From a virus: a DNA stretch of 20,252 bases. Below the pieces are notes generated by a model, which saw only the letters and a list, made by a program, of their open reading frames with translations, was not told where the DNA came from and made no database searches. Shown here one piece after another: positions 6,507 through 13,758 of the stretch. The position numbers and the translations under genes were made by a program. The number at the start of each line of letters is the position of its first letter. Position 1 is the first letter of the stretch. The stretch is from positions 1 to 20,252 of IMG/VR virus record IMGVR_UViG_3300005530_000088, one strand, 5' to 3'.

Positions 6507-8719
6507 GCAACATCGAGTGCGGATTTATATAATTCTTGCAGAAGTGCGTTGATCTTCGGTTTCATTTCGTCCTTGACGCCAATAGTATCACAATACTTCG
6601 CGAGCAGGCCAATGGTGTCTTCAACTTGTAGGAGTTCAGCTTCATCGCCATCAAAGGCGAGGTGCCCAAGGTCTTCAATGACCTGGACCGACAACGGCTC
6701 GACGGCATCGAGCTTGTCGCGGAACGTCTCAAACCAGAAGGCGTTGTCTTTGTTTCGGACGACAACCCTGACGAATGACTTGCGATACTTTTCGAAGTCA
6801 ACGTTGAGGACTTGATCCATGGACCTGTCCTTGTCGTCATACTCAATCCTATAGTATAGACTATATGGGTTCGGAATGAAAGTTAAATTGTGGGTTTCCA
6901 GGTCAAAAATATGGAAACCTTTAACATCGCCGTAGTCTCCCCACTCCATCTGGAAAGGACAGTTATGAACTACAGAATTATTGACTACAAAATTATGAGT
7001 GTCTTCTACTTCAATATCGTATAATTGACTTTCTTGTCCTGGTTTATCCCAATAGGTAAAATCAGTTATCAACTGTGCTGAGTATTCAAGTCTGTCGCTA
7101 TCCAAAGAAATTTTTGGAATATGTCTATATTGTTTGGGCAACTTTATCACAAGTCTCCCATTATAGTCATATTCTTCCATGCAATGGGGAACATAAGGCG
7201 CGATCAATCCGAAAAAGATATCAAAATTCTCCTTACCATATCCAGATAGATAGAATCTGTTATTTCTCTTGTCTTCCACCATAGTAAGGTAGATATTGTA
7301 TTTTTTAGCAAAAAATTTCTGAATCAGCACATTATCATCATACGAAAACCCTTGGGTATTGAGAGAAACACCACTTAAATACCTTTTACCATTCTTTGTT
7401 TGCCAGAGAACATTACCATCATCCAAATACCAAAACGCCAACGCAATATCATCTACCAATTCGAGAATATTCTTTACGCTTTTCTTCCCTTCTGGATATC
7501 CTATATCTCTCAAATATCCGAATTGAGGGGTTGACGTAATATTCCCCCTATAAACATCAATCACCTCTTTGTTATACCCACATTTCCTGTGCGATTTACT
7601 GATATTCCCATTCATAATTGAGCATTTATATGCCACGTAATCTTTCTGAAACTTGCTATGAGTAAAATGCAAAGTATTTTTAGTTATAGTAGCATCACCT
7701 AATAGTGTTCCAATTGCTACAGATATCTGTGTCGCATTTAACAACTTATTTTCTTTACGGATTGATACATCTTTTTCGGATGGATAACGCACCAAATACT
7801 TATTTTTTATAAGTCTCGCTTCTTCATACCTCCTTAGAGAAGGTTTCAAAATGTCGTCAACTATCATGCACGGATGATCTTCTGTGCAAATCAATTGCTT
7901 CTTACGGCTATTGTTGGATGAAAGAGATATCCATTTCTTAGTTCCATTATTAGGTTGAACTTTATGGGATATCACATTTTTCCATTGAAATTTGCCCTTA
8001 GAATCTAATGATAGGACTTTTCCAGAATACTTGTTGTCAACGATCCATTTTATGGATTTCAGTCCGTCTTCGGTTCTTACCATTCCCTTTCTGTGAATAC
8101 AGCCAAGATAATGGATGTTGTTGTAGTCTGATTTGTGATGAAAATGTCCTGTCAAGACAGTTCGGAACTTTTCGAACTTTTCAGGACGTAGTGCGTCTTC
8201 GCGGCTATAGTAGGTGCCACGATGCACCTGAAAGCCATACAGTTCAAGATGCCCCATGCAGATATTGGCCTCAGAGTGCGCCAAAGCAGTCATTGTGGCC
8301 GTTTCATTGTCTCGGCATATCCATGGGCACAGGAACACAGGAACGCCGTCTATGACCGTCGTAGTGGCTTTGGTATACAGTTTAAAGTCAACATAGCGGT
8401 CCTGTAGCAACTCTTGCAGGGCGCTTAGTTGATTAGTGTCCTTGAAATACACGTCATGATTCCCTGCCAGCACATGAATATTCTGGACATGTTGCTGGAG
8501 TGGTTCAAGGAAGTCTGTTCTCAGACGATTGAGTGTGTTATAATTGATGAACTTACGGCGATCTACAAAATCACCCAGATGCACGACAGTCTTGATCTTA
8601 TTCTGTTTAATGAACGGGAAGAAGATGTCGTCGTAGAAGGCTTTTTGGTGATCGAGGATGGCAGGATTATCATTACGGATACCAGCGTGGGTATCGGAAA
8701 TTACGCATATTTTAGTCAT
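6503..8719 (-). CDS. 47: gp47, Mre11/SbcD-like nuclease subunit, interrupted by an intein
   Basis: A 738-residue precursor; removal of a 380-residue intein leaves 358 residues, close to T4 gp47. The calcineurin-like phosphoesterase motifs are complete in the N-extein: DTH (9-11), GDFVDRR (49-55), GNHD (86-89), GHLE (156-159) and GHFH (191-194). The intein sits after HYLG (203-206), where the family has the YxGSP strand following the last metal motif, and the C-extein resumes with CPFQMEWGDYGD. The protein is the Mn-dependent nuclease partner of gp46. The start is ATG at 8719. A sigma70-like promoter lies 28 bases upstream across the gp55 stop codon. Activity depends on intein splicing, because the insertion lies in the phosphoesterase domain. 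Confidence 0.93.
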   Translation of the reverse strand: MTKICVISDTHAGIRNDNPAILDHQKAFYDDIFFPFIKQNKIKTVVHLGDFVDRRKFINYNTLNRLRTDFLEPLQQHVQNIHVLAGNHDVYFKDTNQLSALQELLQDRYVDFKLYTKATTTVIDGVPVFLCPWICRDNETATMTALAHSEANICMGHLELYGFQVHRGTYYSREDALRPEKFEKFRTVLTGHFHHKSDYNNIHYLGCIHRKGMVRTEDGLKSIKWIVDNKYSGKVLSLDSKGKFQWKNVISHKVQPNNGTKKWISLSSNNSRKKQLICTEDHPCMIVDDILKPSLRRYEEARLIKNKYLVRYPSEKDVSIRKENKLLNATQISVAIGTLLGDATITKNTLHFTHSKFQKDYVAYKCSIMNGNISKSHRKCGYNKEVIDVYRGNITSTPQFGYLRDIGYPEGKKSVKNILELVDDIALAFWYLDDGNVLWQTKNGKRYLSGVSLNTQGFSYDDNVLIQKFFAKKYNIYLTMVEDKRNNRFYLSGYGKENFDIFFGLIAPYVPHCMEEYDYNGRLVIKLPKQYRHIPKISLDSDRLEYSAQLITDFTYWDKPGQESQLYDIEVEDTHNFVVNNSVVHNCPFQMEWGDYGDVKGFHIFDLETHNLTFIPNPYSLYYRIEYDDKDRSMDQVLNVDFEKYRKSFVRVVVRNKDNAFWFETFRDKLDAVEPLSVQVIEDLGHLAFDGDEAELLQVEDTIGLLAKYCDTIGVKDEMKPKINALLQELYKSALDVA
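6962..8101 (-). mobile_element. Intein with LAGLIDADG endonuclease inside gp47
   Basis: A 380-residue in-frame insertion, precursor residues 207-586. It starts with Cys207 (CIHRKG), the splicing nucleophile. Block B has the TxxH motif (CTEDHP, 278-283). Two LAGLIDADG-type helices follow: VAIGTLLGDA (334-343) and LAFWYLDDG (427-435). Block F reads YDIEVEDTHNFVV, and the element ends in VVHN (583-586) followed by Cys+1 of the C-extein. All residues needed for class 1 splicing are present, and both endonuclease acidic positions appear kept (GDA, DDG), so it may still home. The DNA is more AT-rich than the gp47 exteins, which fits horizontal arrival. Confidence 0.93.
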
Positions 8720-8746
8720 TCAAATCCATTACTTCAAAAGGGAACT

Positions 8747-8775
8747 ATTATATCACGTTTTTAGTTAGGGGTCAA
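8747..8775 (-). promoter_or_regulatory. Sigma70-like promoter for the gp47-gp46 operon
   Basis: On the minus strand TTGACC (8775-8770) and TATAAT (8752-8747) are separated by exactly 17 bases, close to the bacterial consensus. The -35 lies over the last codons of gp55, and gp47 starts 28 bases after the -10. This suggests host-polymerase transcription of gp47 and the genes behind it before late expression. Confidence 0.7.
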
Positions 8776-9286
8776 TAAACGCTTCCACACCTTTTTTAGA
8801 GTTTCGTTTCTCTTTTTCTTCAGCAAGCTTACGCTCGAAGTCTGCGATCAAAATGTCCGCCAGTTCATTTTCGGTGTCAGACTTGTAAGTGTTTGAATGA
8901 AGCTTGTTCAGTAGGTCCATTTCCTGCCGTCCCTTGAGCTTCTTGTATTGCTCATTTTTTTCAGTCTTGATCCGTCGAAAGAACGAGTTCTTAACGATCA
9001 TTGTGAAGTAGGCATGAGGATTTTTATACTTCTCAGGATTAAACGATTTGATCCCATACTTGACACAATTTTCAACAGCATCGTTGATCATTTCCTCTTT
9101 CCATAACGATGAGTAACGATTGAACCTGTAGTATTTTGAAAATTCCTTGGCGATCTTGAGGATAGCTTCGCCTATGTAATTTGATGCCTGAGGTTCAGGT
9201 AGTCCTTTCTCCTTAGCTTCCTTGAGTTTTCGATGATACTTCAACATTTCCTCATGAAGTAACTTGTTGTCGATATATTTTGCCAT
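8765..9286 (-). CDS. 55: gp55, late-transcription sigma factor
   Basis: A 173-residue homologue of T4 gp55, the small sigma factor that directs host RNA polymerase to late promoters. The diagnostic central region is IGEAILKIAKEFSKYYRFNRYSS, then LWKEEMINDAVENCVKYGI and FNPEKYKNPHAYFTMIVKNSFFRRIKTEKNEQ, which matches sigma region 2 (core binding and -10 recognition) and the well-conserved KYKNPHAY motif of the T4 protein. The C-terminal third is charged. The start chosen is ATG at 9286 with CAGGAA five to ten bases upstream; a longer frame would begin at a TTG (9331) with no ribosome site. Its likely targets are the CTAAATA boxes before gp22, gp23 and other late genes here. Confidence 0.92.
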   Translation of the reverse strand: MAKYIDNKLLHEEMLKYHRKLKEAKEKGLPEPQASNYIGEAILKIAKEFSKYYRFNRYSSLWKEEMINDAVENCVKYGIKSFNPEKYKNPHAYFTMIVKNSFFRRIKTEKNEQYKKLKGRQEMDLLNKLHSNTYKSDTENELADILIADFERKLAEEKEKRNSKKGVEAFIDP

Positions 9287-9625
9287 TTGGTTCCTGAAAG
9301 TCCATAATTTCACTTGACTCAATGAAATCAATGGTGTAACATATAAAGTGTTGGAGGTGATTAGAAACCTCTAACATTCCCTTTAGATTGATTCATGAAA
9401 TTTAGATAAACCGCTCGGACGAAACGTAGTGTAGTCCGATGGGCTTTAGCCCATTGATGATCCTCTAACAAACCTTAGAGTGACTCTAGCAAACCCTTCG
9501 GGTTTGTCTCGCCTTCGGCTCGATGTGGCTTTGAATTATGTAATGAGTCTTACGTTATCTAACGTCATGTAACTTACCTACCCCGCCATCAATGAATAAT
9601 TGCGTCCAGTAGACAACAGCGGCCG
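9287..9625. other. Gene-free, stem-loop-rich stretch upstream of gp55
   Basis: 339 bases without a credible gene on either strand. Inverted repeats follow one another: 9351-9374 (8 bp, better paired in plus-strand RNA), 9415-9439 (6 bp, 13-base loop), 9439-9454 (6-7 bp), 9463-9480 (6 bp), 9490-9506 (7 bp, loop TTC), 9511-9519 (weak, 3 bp) and 9552-9565 (6 bp). CCTCTAACA occurs twice (9369-9377 and 9462-9470). A plus-strand TTGACT (9314-9319) with TAACAT 17 bases downstream could be a promoter. No T-run terminator is visible. It may be a structured noncoding RNA, an RNA-processing region, or a leader of gp55. I do not recognise a known RNA family. Confidence 0.5.
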
Positions 9626-10042
9626 TCAGTTTACAGAGTTGCTGCAAGGATGCATGTAGTCCGACATAGAAGTCTTGAGAATGATCGTTTCATTCGGTTT
9701 GTTCAGATTTCCCAACATTGTTGACACTTTTTGAATCTCAGCCATCTTGTTAGGTTCTATGTAGTTCTTAGAATATTCCACAGAGTTCTTGTAATAGTCT
9801 GCGATTTCTTCTGATACAGTCGTCATGGTGACGATGTGCATCGGGTTGAGATTGAGATTTGTCTCGGCTGTGAGAGTATACTTTGAGAGAAAGATACTTG
9901 ACCTGCCACTTTCATTATCTTTGACTTCATCAACCACCAATGCATCCTTGACGATCACGTAGTCTTTTGTTTTTCGATGCAGACAGCAGAGGATTTCGTC
10001 GCCATTGACGAGTCGAAGGTGTAGTATTTTTGGTTTGGTCAT
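9626..10042 (-). CDS. Conserved-looking hypothetical protein, possibly Lsm-like
   Basis: A 138-residue protein between uvsW and gp55. The N-terminus (ILHLRLVNGDEILCCLHRKTKDYVIVKDALVV, about 6-37) reads like the first strands of an Sm/Lsm barrel, with the xGxEI turn followed by paired strands. NLNPMHIVTMTTVSEEIADYYKNSV then resembles the last strand and a helix. Related small proteins occupy the same position in other T4-like phages as far as I recall; this is recall, not a search. The ATG start overlaps the uvsW stop as ATGA. Sm/Lsm proteins bind RNA, but no RNA binding is shown here. The stretch after it is the stem-loop region. Confidence 0.6.
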   Translation of the reverse strand: MTKPKILHLRLVNGDEILCCLHRKTKDYVIVKDALVVDEVKDNESGRSSIFLSKYTLTAETNLNLNPMHIVTMTTVSEEIADYYKNSVEYSKNYIEPNKMAEIQKVSTMLGNLNKPNETIILKTSMSDYMHPCSNSVN

Positions 10043-11529
10043 TTTATCCCTACTAAAAACTGTTTATACTCGAATTTCTCCTTGATATACATGTCAACAC
10101 GTTGAGTATAATGATCCATGGCATAGTTATACCAAGTTGTCTTGGCCCGTTTTGCTTTCCATGATAGATCATCGGCAATATCAAAGAGTGTGCAGTGTGT
10201 TTTACTGTCATCCAAACGCAAACCTCGCCCGATAGACTGCATAATCTTGATGCGCGCCTTCGATGGATTGGCGAAGATGATATTATGTATATTAGGGATG
10301 TTTACGCCTTCGCTGAAAACACCAGTGCTCGCCAATATGATAGATTCATTACCAGCAATGACAATTTGACGGATATCCTCACGATCATCACCTTTGATCT
10401 TGCCATGCACCAGATGGACAGGAATCTTTGCTTCTTTTTTGACAGCATCGTGAAGCGGTATACCGTGTTCCTCAATACGCGTAAAAAGGACCAAAGTATT
10501 GCCCTTGAGGCTGAGAGCCAAGTTCTTAATATAATTGTTCCGTCGCTTATAGTTTAGAAGGAACCTGATTTCATCCTGGTATTCGAATTGACTCGGCTTC
10601 GCCTTCTTCGCCTTGTAGCACGCTTCCCGAATTTCATCGGGATATGATAAAACCACACACTTGATCTTGAGAGGGGCAACATATCCAGCTTCCATCAATT
10701 CGTGCATTTTCTTGACGACAGTGATGGGACCGAACATACCGCGCAGAACCATTTCATTGGTGAGTGTCCCGTCGAGCGTGCCAGTAACACCTATCTTGTA
10801 TTTAGGTTTAGTCGTCTTATGGATGATCTTCTTCAAGGAGTCGGCCTTGAAGGTATGGGCTTCGTCTCCGATGACTGCCGTGAATTGATCGAACCACTTT
10901 TGCGGTTGATTGACGATAGAATGATAAGTGGTGATGACAATATCCTTGCGGATATCCCGCGTGGCACCTTCCTTGATCATTTGTATCGTTTTACCGACCT
11001 TTTGATCTAAATCGTAGTCAATGAAATCCTTTGCCATCTGTGTCACGAGATTTATACGTGGACATATAATAAGCTTCTTGCCAGGGAGATATTGCGTCAG
11101 AAGATAGATGATCAATGACTTGCCTGAGGCAGTTGGGCAGAGGTACAGACCATGTCGCTCGCGTATCATGCGCACAAAGGCATCAATCTGGTAGTCTCTC
11201 GGCTGAAACTTGAGATTGAGTGATGCAATGAAGTCTTCGGCTTCTTTCAGCGAGAATTCAGTATGGTCGAACTGCGGGTCCTGGATTAGTTTGTAGTTCT
11301 GTTTCTTCGCATACTCTCTGAGTTGTGGTAACAGACCAATATAGAGCTTGCGTTCTTTCTGATTGAATAGTCGTATCTTACCATCCCATGGTCCATACTT
11401 GTAGGCAGGCATGTGCTGATAGTTAGGCACCATGAATGTAAAGAGGTTGCTTAGTTCCCTTGCTATCCCGTCGTCCGACTTAATGCGTAGGTAAACTTCA
11501 TCGAGGTATTTGGCTTCAATCGTTGTCAA
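10039..11529 (-). CDS. uvsW: UvsW, recombination and replication-fork helicase
   Basis: A 496-residue superfamily 2 helicase matching T4 UvsW in length and order. In T4 it remodels stalled forks, branch-migrates Holliday junctions and unwinds R-loops. Visible parts: N-terminal DNA-binding domain with YKYGPWDGKIRLF (43-55); Q-like motif QPRDYQIDAF (109-118); motif I PTASGKS (132-138); DEAH (222-225); GVTGTLDG (247-254); VLFTRIEEH (347-355); VFSEGVN (404-410); and motif VI QSIGRGLRLDD (431-441). The frame begins at TTG (11529), 14 bases inside the preceding small gene; no nearby ATG exists and the T4 N-terminal alignment supports this start. It ends in an ATGA overlap with the next gene. Confidence 0.93.
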   Translation of the reverse strand: MTTIEAKYLDEVYLRIKSDDGIARELSNLFTFMVPNYQHMPAYKYGPWDGKIRLFNQKERKLYIGLLPQLREYAKKQNYKLIQDPQFDHTEFSLKEAEDFIASLNLKFQPRDYQIDAFVRMIRERHGLYLCPTASGKSLIIYLLTQYLPGKKLIICPRINLVTQMAKDFIDYDLDQKVGKTIQMIKEGATRDIRKDIVITTYHSIVNQPQKWFDQFTAVIGDEAHTFKADSLKKIIHKTTKPKYKIGVTGTLDGTLTNEMVLRGMFGPITVVKKMHELMEAGYVAPLKIKCVVLSYPDEIREACYKAKKAKPSQFEYQDEIRFLLNYKRRNNYIKNLALSLKGNTLVLFTRIEEHGIPLHDAVKKEAKIPVHLVHGKIKGDDREDIRQIVIAGNESIILASTGVFSEGVNIPNIHNIIFANPSKARIKIMQSIGRGLRLDDSKTHCTLFDIADDLSWKAKRAKTTWYNYAMDHYTQRVDMYIKEKFEYKQFLVGIK

Positions 11530-11689
11530 AATCTGGCAGGTCTTCTTTTACTACTTGATACAGTTCGTCAATAAATTCATAGGCGTTTATGATTACTCTA
11601 TCACATTGATAGATGGTTTCTTCACATCGAACCTTATTATCAATCATGAAACGCATGACTATTTCGTATAGCTTCTGGTTATTGTCCAT
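11516..11689 (-). CDS. UvsY.-2-like small protein
   Basis: A 57-residue helical, acidic protein when started at ATG 11689 (MDNNQKLYEIVMRF). A longer frame of 66 residues exists but would overlap uvsY further. The segment RCEETIYQCDRVIINAYEFIDELYQVV is a single amphipathic helical stretch. T4-like phages keep one or two tiny genes between uvsY and uvsW (uvsY.-1/.-2 in T4); the position and size fit, and the similarity is from memory. The function is unknown. Its start overlaps the uvsY stop by 11 bases and its end overlaps the uvsW TTG start by 14. Confidence 0.65.
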   Translation of the reverse strand: MDNNQKLYEIVMRFMIDNKVRCEETIYQCDRVIINAYEFIDELYQVVKEDLPDFDND

Positions 11690-12116
11690 TCTGGAATTTG
11701 ATAAACTCAATTGCATTTTTGATTAGGAAGGATCGTTGCAGGACTGTCTTCGCGATGTCCTTTAACAAGTCGAGCTTTTCGCGACTTGTGCTGATTTGTA
11801 GTGCGATTTTGGCAAGGTCAGGATCAGTGGCAAGGTAAGGTTCGACTGTCTTATCTGTCATGCGAGCGCCGCCCTCAGGTAACTTCCAGCCCTTTTCACG
11901 CGTCTCGGCCGTCTCGCCATAGCGATAGAATTCGAACTTCTGGACCTTTAGTTGGTCATAGTATTGTTGAGCTTTATTGAAGATTCGTTTTTCATCAATG
12001 TAGTATTTGTAGTATTTGCCGTGAAGAACATGAGTATTGAGAGATTCCATCGCCAAATTTGATGGATCAATTTTTGAATCTTTCTCCCATTCTTCGAAGA
12101 TTTCGTCAAATGTCAT
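11679..12116 (-). CDS. uvsY: UvsY, recombination mediator
   Basis: A 145-residue protein. In T4 this hexamer loads the UvsX recombinase onto gp32-coated single-stranded DNA. Two family features are visible: the N-terminal SKIDPSNLAMESLNTHVLHGKYYKYY (about 14-39), where T4 has IDxTKLxYEAANNxxLYxKW, and the C-terminal LQRSFLIKNAIEFIKFQNGQ, matching the T4 tail with RGFAIKHI. The middle holds a helical, basic segment with FYRYGETAETREKGW. The ATG start has GGGGAG six bases upstream. A sigma70-like promoter (12143-12171) directly precedes it, so uvsY, the small gene, uvsW and the Lsm-like gene probably form one early or middle operon. Confidence 0.88.
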   Translation of the reverse strand: MTFDEIFEEWEKDSKIDPSNLAMESLNTHVLHGKYYKYYIDEKRIFNKAQQYYDQLKVQKFEFYRYGETAETREKGWKLPEGGARMTDKTVEPYLATDPDLAKIALQISTSREKLDLLKDIAKTVLQRSFLIKNAIEFIKFQNGQ

Positions 12117-12142
12117 TAGGACTCCCCATAACTGAATCCTGT

Positions 12143-12171
12143 ATTATACTACATTTTAAGGGGATGGTAAA
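12143..12171 (-). promoter_or_regulatory. Sigma70-like promoter for the uvsY-uvsW operon
   Basis: On the minus strand TTTACC (12171-12166) and a perfect TATAAT (12148-12143) with a 17-base spacer. It lies at and just beyond the end of the gp3-like gene; uvsY begins 27 bases after the -10. Confidence 0.65.
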
Positions 12172-12683
12172 GTGGTTATGTTGTATTTTGTGAATTTAAA
12201 TGTAGCAGAAGATGCTATTTCAGGCAGACCGTCTTCTGTTGTTGACAGTGTGAAGCCACTCAATGCTATGGGGAAGGCGTTTTTATACAGTATTTCTATG
12301 TTTGTATTCTTGATGTTCGTAGTAATGAGCACTGAGATATCCGAATATAGTCCATCGCCAGGGATCGTCTGTTTGGCAAGGTTGGCATACTGGTCATAGT
12401 TGTCGGGGTATCCGAGCCCGCAAATCCAATTGTAGAGTTCGACATAGTTTCGCAGGTCTTCGTCTACCTTGAAATTCAAAACCAAGTCATCATAGACGAT
12501 GTGGTCCCCAGGAACAGGAACAGTGATAAATGGATTGGGTTGCGCGGCTGGCGGTAATTGCAGGGCAGGTATATTTACATTCTGGGTAAAGAATGTCGTC
12601 GTCGGCAACTTCTTCACGACGAATACAAATCCATCAGGTTGCAGGTAGTTGATATTGAGTGGCGTGCGATCAATAGCACTCAT
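12156..12683 (-). CDS. 3: gp3-like tail tube tip/tail completion protein
   Basis: A 175-residue protein, nearly the length of T4 gp3 (176), which caps the head-proximal end of the tail tube. The region QNVNIPALQLPPAAQPNPF (34-52), then VPVPGDHIVYDDLVLNFKVDEDLRNYVELYNWICGLGYP (about 55-93), mirrors T4 gp3 (VPIPGI, YDPLIVRFIVDEELKSWIGMYEWM). The C-terminal LYKNAFPIALSGFTLSTTEDG and ASATFKFTKYNI fit the same tube-like fold. Position also agrees: in many T4-like marine phages gp3 lies between gp23 and uvsY. The start overlaps the stop of the GIY-YIG gene by ATGA, so an inserted endonuclease gene now directly precedes it. The exact number (gp3 rather than another tube-like protein) is inferred. 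Confidence 0.72.
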   Translation of the reverse strand: MSAIDRTPLNINYLQPDGFVFVVKKLPTTTFFTQNVNIPALQLPPAAQPNPFITVPVPGDHIVYDDLVLNFKVDEDLRNYVELYNWICGLGYPDNYDQYANLAKQTIPGDGLYSDISVLITTNIKNTNIEILYKNAFPIALSGFTLSTTEDGLPEIASSATFKFTKYNITTLPSP

Positions 12684-13288
12684 GACTTTATTTTACCCCG
12701 TCCAAGTATGAAACCTGTTGGTTCGGTTCCCTCAATAAGCATTTTAGTTTCATTAGTTAGGGGGTGTCTATACCACTTTTTATATCTATTATACGAAGGT
12801 TTCCCGCGATGTGGTGTTCCATATTTAGCTTTCTTTTCTTCAATAGTCATAGCTACATATCTGGCATTTATTCCTTTTTTCATGTTTTTGATATGTGTTT
12901 TGGATAACGTTCTTCCAATAAGAGATTTTTTGATACTCAGTTTATGCTGTTCACTAAGAGGCTTCCCTAATATTCCTTGTCTGGACTTTTCTATTGATTC
13001 TATGGTTCTACCTTTACAGTAAAACTTACCATCACCATTATGTTGATTATAGAACAACTTATGCTTTGCAGCATTTACTTTTTTTAGCAACACACTTTCC
13101 ATTCTAATCATATCTTCATATTTCCCGATTGCTACTATCGTTTTTTTGAAATCGTCTGGTCGAAGCTTAATTTGTTCCATTACTAACTTACTTGAACAAA
13201 TATATCCATCAGTAGTATGGCCTTTATGGGAACCAATATACAATTTTTGTGATATGGTATCTTCTATAATGTAAATGTATCCAGTCAT
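12680..13288 (-). CDS. GIY-YIG homing endonuclease (second copy type)
   Basis: A 202-residue free-standing endonuclease. The N-terminal GIY-YIG domain reads YIYIIEDTISQKLYIGSHKG (4-23), DGYICSSKLVMEQI, a conserved Glu in MIRMESVLLKK and LFYNQHNG. NUMOD3-like helices follow (TIESIEKSRQGILG, LSEQHKLSIKKSLIG, LSKTHIKNMKKG), then a basic tail with GTPHRGKPSYNRYKKWYRH. It shares YIGSHxGxxxDGYICSS with the other GIY-YIG protein at 5773-6471 but is otherwise well diverged, so the two are separate arrivals rather than a recent duplication. It is wedged between the exported HExxH gene (TAATG overlap) and gp3 (ATGA overlap). No hairpin is seen at its start. Confidence 0.88.
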   Translation of the reverse strand: MTGYIYIIEDTISQKLYIGSHKGHTTDGYICSSKLVMEQIKLRPDDFKKTIVAIGKYEDMIRMESVLLKKVNAAKHKLFYNQHNGDGKFYCKGRTIESIEKSRQGILGKPLSEQHKLSIKKSLIGRTLSKTHIKNMKKGINARYVAMTIEEKKAKYGTPHRGKPSYNRYKKWYRHPLTNETKMLIEGTEPTGFILGRGKIKS

Positions 13289-13698
13289 TATTTCTCAAAA
13301 TCTTGTTTGTATAGTTGCCGAAGGTTGTCACAACGAGACTTGTCAATGCCAGTTGCGCAAATTTCCTTGATCAGCTTCTTGTTCATGTGATGTGTGGTTT
13401 CCAAGGTATAGAAGGCATAGGTATCCGCGCCGCTTTCATTACGGATGCCATGGGCGTGGCCACATTCGTGTTGGAAGATGAATTGTTGCAGCAATGGTGA
13501 CTTGTTCTTGAAGTAGTTTGGATTGATCCAAATTTCTCCTGTTGTGATATATGTCTCGGCGTTCTCAATATTCTTGTTGAGAGAGACTGTGGTATTGACA
13601 CCCGTGCATTGCCAAAGATTTTTCTTGCCGATGAAAGCCCCATCGGAAGGTAGCGCCAAAAGGATCATTGCCAAGAATGCGAAGATGAATAGGCGCAT
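13288..13698 (-). CDS. Small exported HExxH metallopeptidase-like protein
   Basis: A 136-residue protein with a clear signal peptide: MRLFIFAFLAMILLALPSDGA, a basic residue then a hydrophobic core, likely cleaved near Ala21. The centre holds QQFIFQHECGHAHGIRNESGAD (71-92) with the zinc-binding HExxH (His77, Glu78, His81). Glu88 or Asp92 could be the third ligand, as in zincin peptidases with HExxH followed by E or D 6 to 11 residues later. Three cysteines (31, and two near the C-terminus) could form disulfides outside the cytoplasm. A CTAAATA box lies 44 bases upstream, so it is probably expressed late. A role in the periplasm during lysis or superinfection control is possible but unproven. 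I do not recognise a named family. Confidence 0.75.
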   Translation of the reverse strand: MRLFIFAFLAMILLALPSDGAFIGKKNLWQCTGVNTTVSLNKNIENAETYITTGEIWINPNYFKNKSPLLQQFIFQHECGHAHGIRNESGADTYAFYTLETTHHMNKKLIKEICATGIDKSRCDNLRQLYKQDFEK

Positions 13699-13727
13699 TT
13701 TACTTTTTTCTCCAAGTGTGATATAAT
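13699..13727 (+). promoter_or_regulatory. Sigma70-like promoter for the plus-strand endonuclease
   Basis: TTTACT (13699-13704), a 17-base spacer and a perfect TATAAT (13722-13727), leaving a leader of roughly 25 bases before the ATG at 13759. No Shine-Dalgarno sequence is apparent in that leader. Confidence 0.55.
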
Positions 13728-13741
13728 CCTTTTTTCCTTTC

Positions 13742-13748
13742 TATTTAG
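13742..13748 (-). promoter_or_regulatory. Late promoter box (CTAAATA) for the HExxH / GIY-YIG / gp3 unit
   Basis: CTAAATA on the minus strand, 44 bases before the ATG at 13698. It crosses the divergent sigma70-like promoter region used by the plus-strand endonuclease. Confidence 0.6.
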
Positions 13749-13758
13749 CGAAATCCTG

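Noticed and set aside
6962-8101. Group I intron as the explanation for the gp47 insertion
   Set aside because: The insertion is a continuous in-frame coding sequence with intein splice motifs at both ends (Cys1, TxxH, HN/Cys), and no intron core was seen.
9287-9331. Longer gp55 beginning at TTG 9331
   Set aside because: The ATG at 9286 has a good AGGAA ribosome site at proper spacing and gives a T4-like length; the upstream codons lack both.
9415-9460. Possible hammerhead ribozyme core (GAAAC near a GGAC/GTCC stem and a GATGA)
   Set aside because: The three conserved segments are not in any workable order: GAAAC falls within a hairpin loop, CTGATGA is incomplete, and stem III cannot form.
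12822-12828. CTAAATA box for gp3 inside the second GIY-YIG gene
   Set aside because: It lies about 140 bases from the gp3 start and within coding sequence, unlike the better-supported boxes at about 30-55 bases.
12680-13288. Recent duplication between the two GIY-YIG genes
   Set aside because: They share only short family motifs around YIGSH and DGYICSS; the rest of the proteins and DNA are strongly different.
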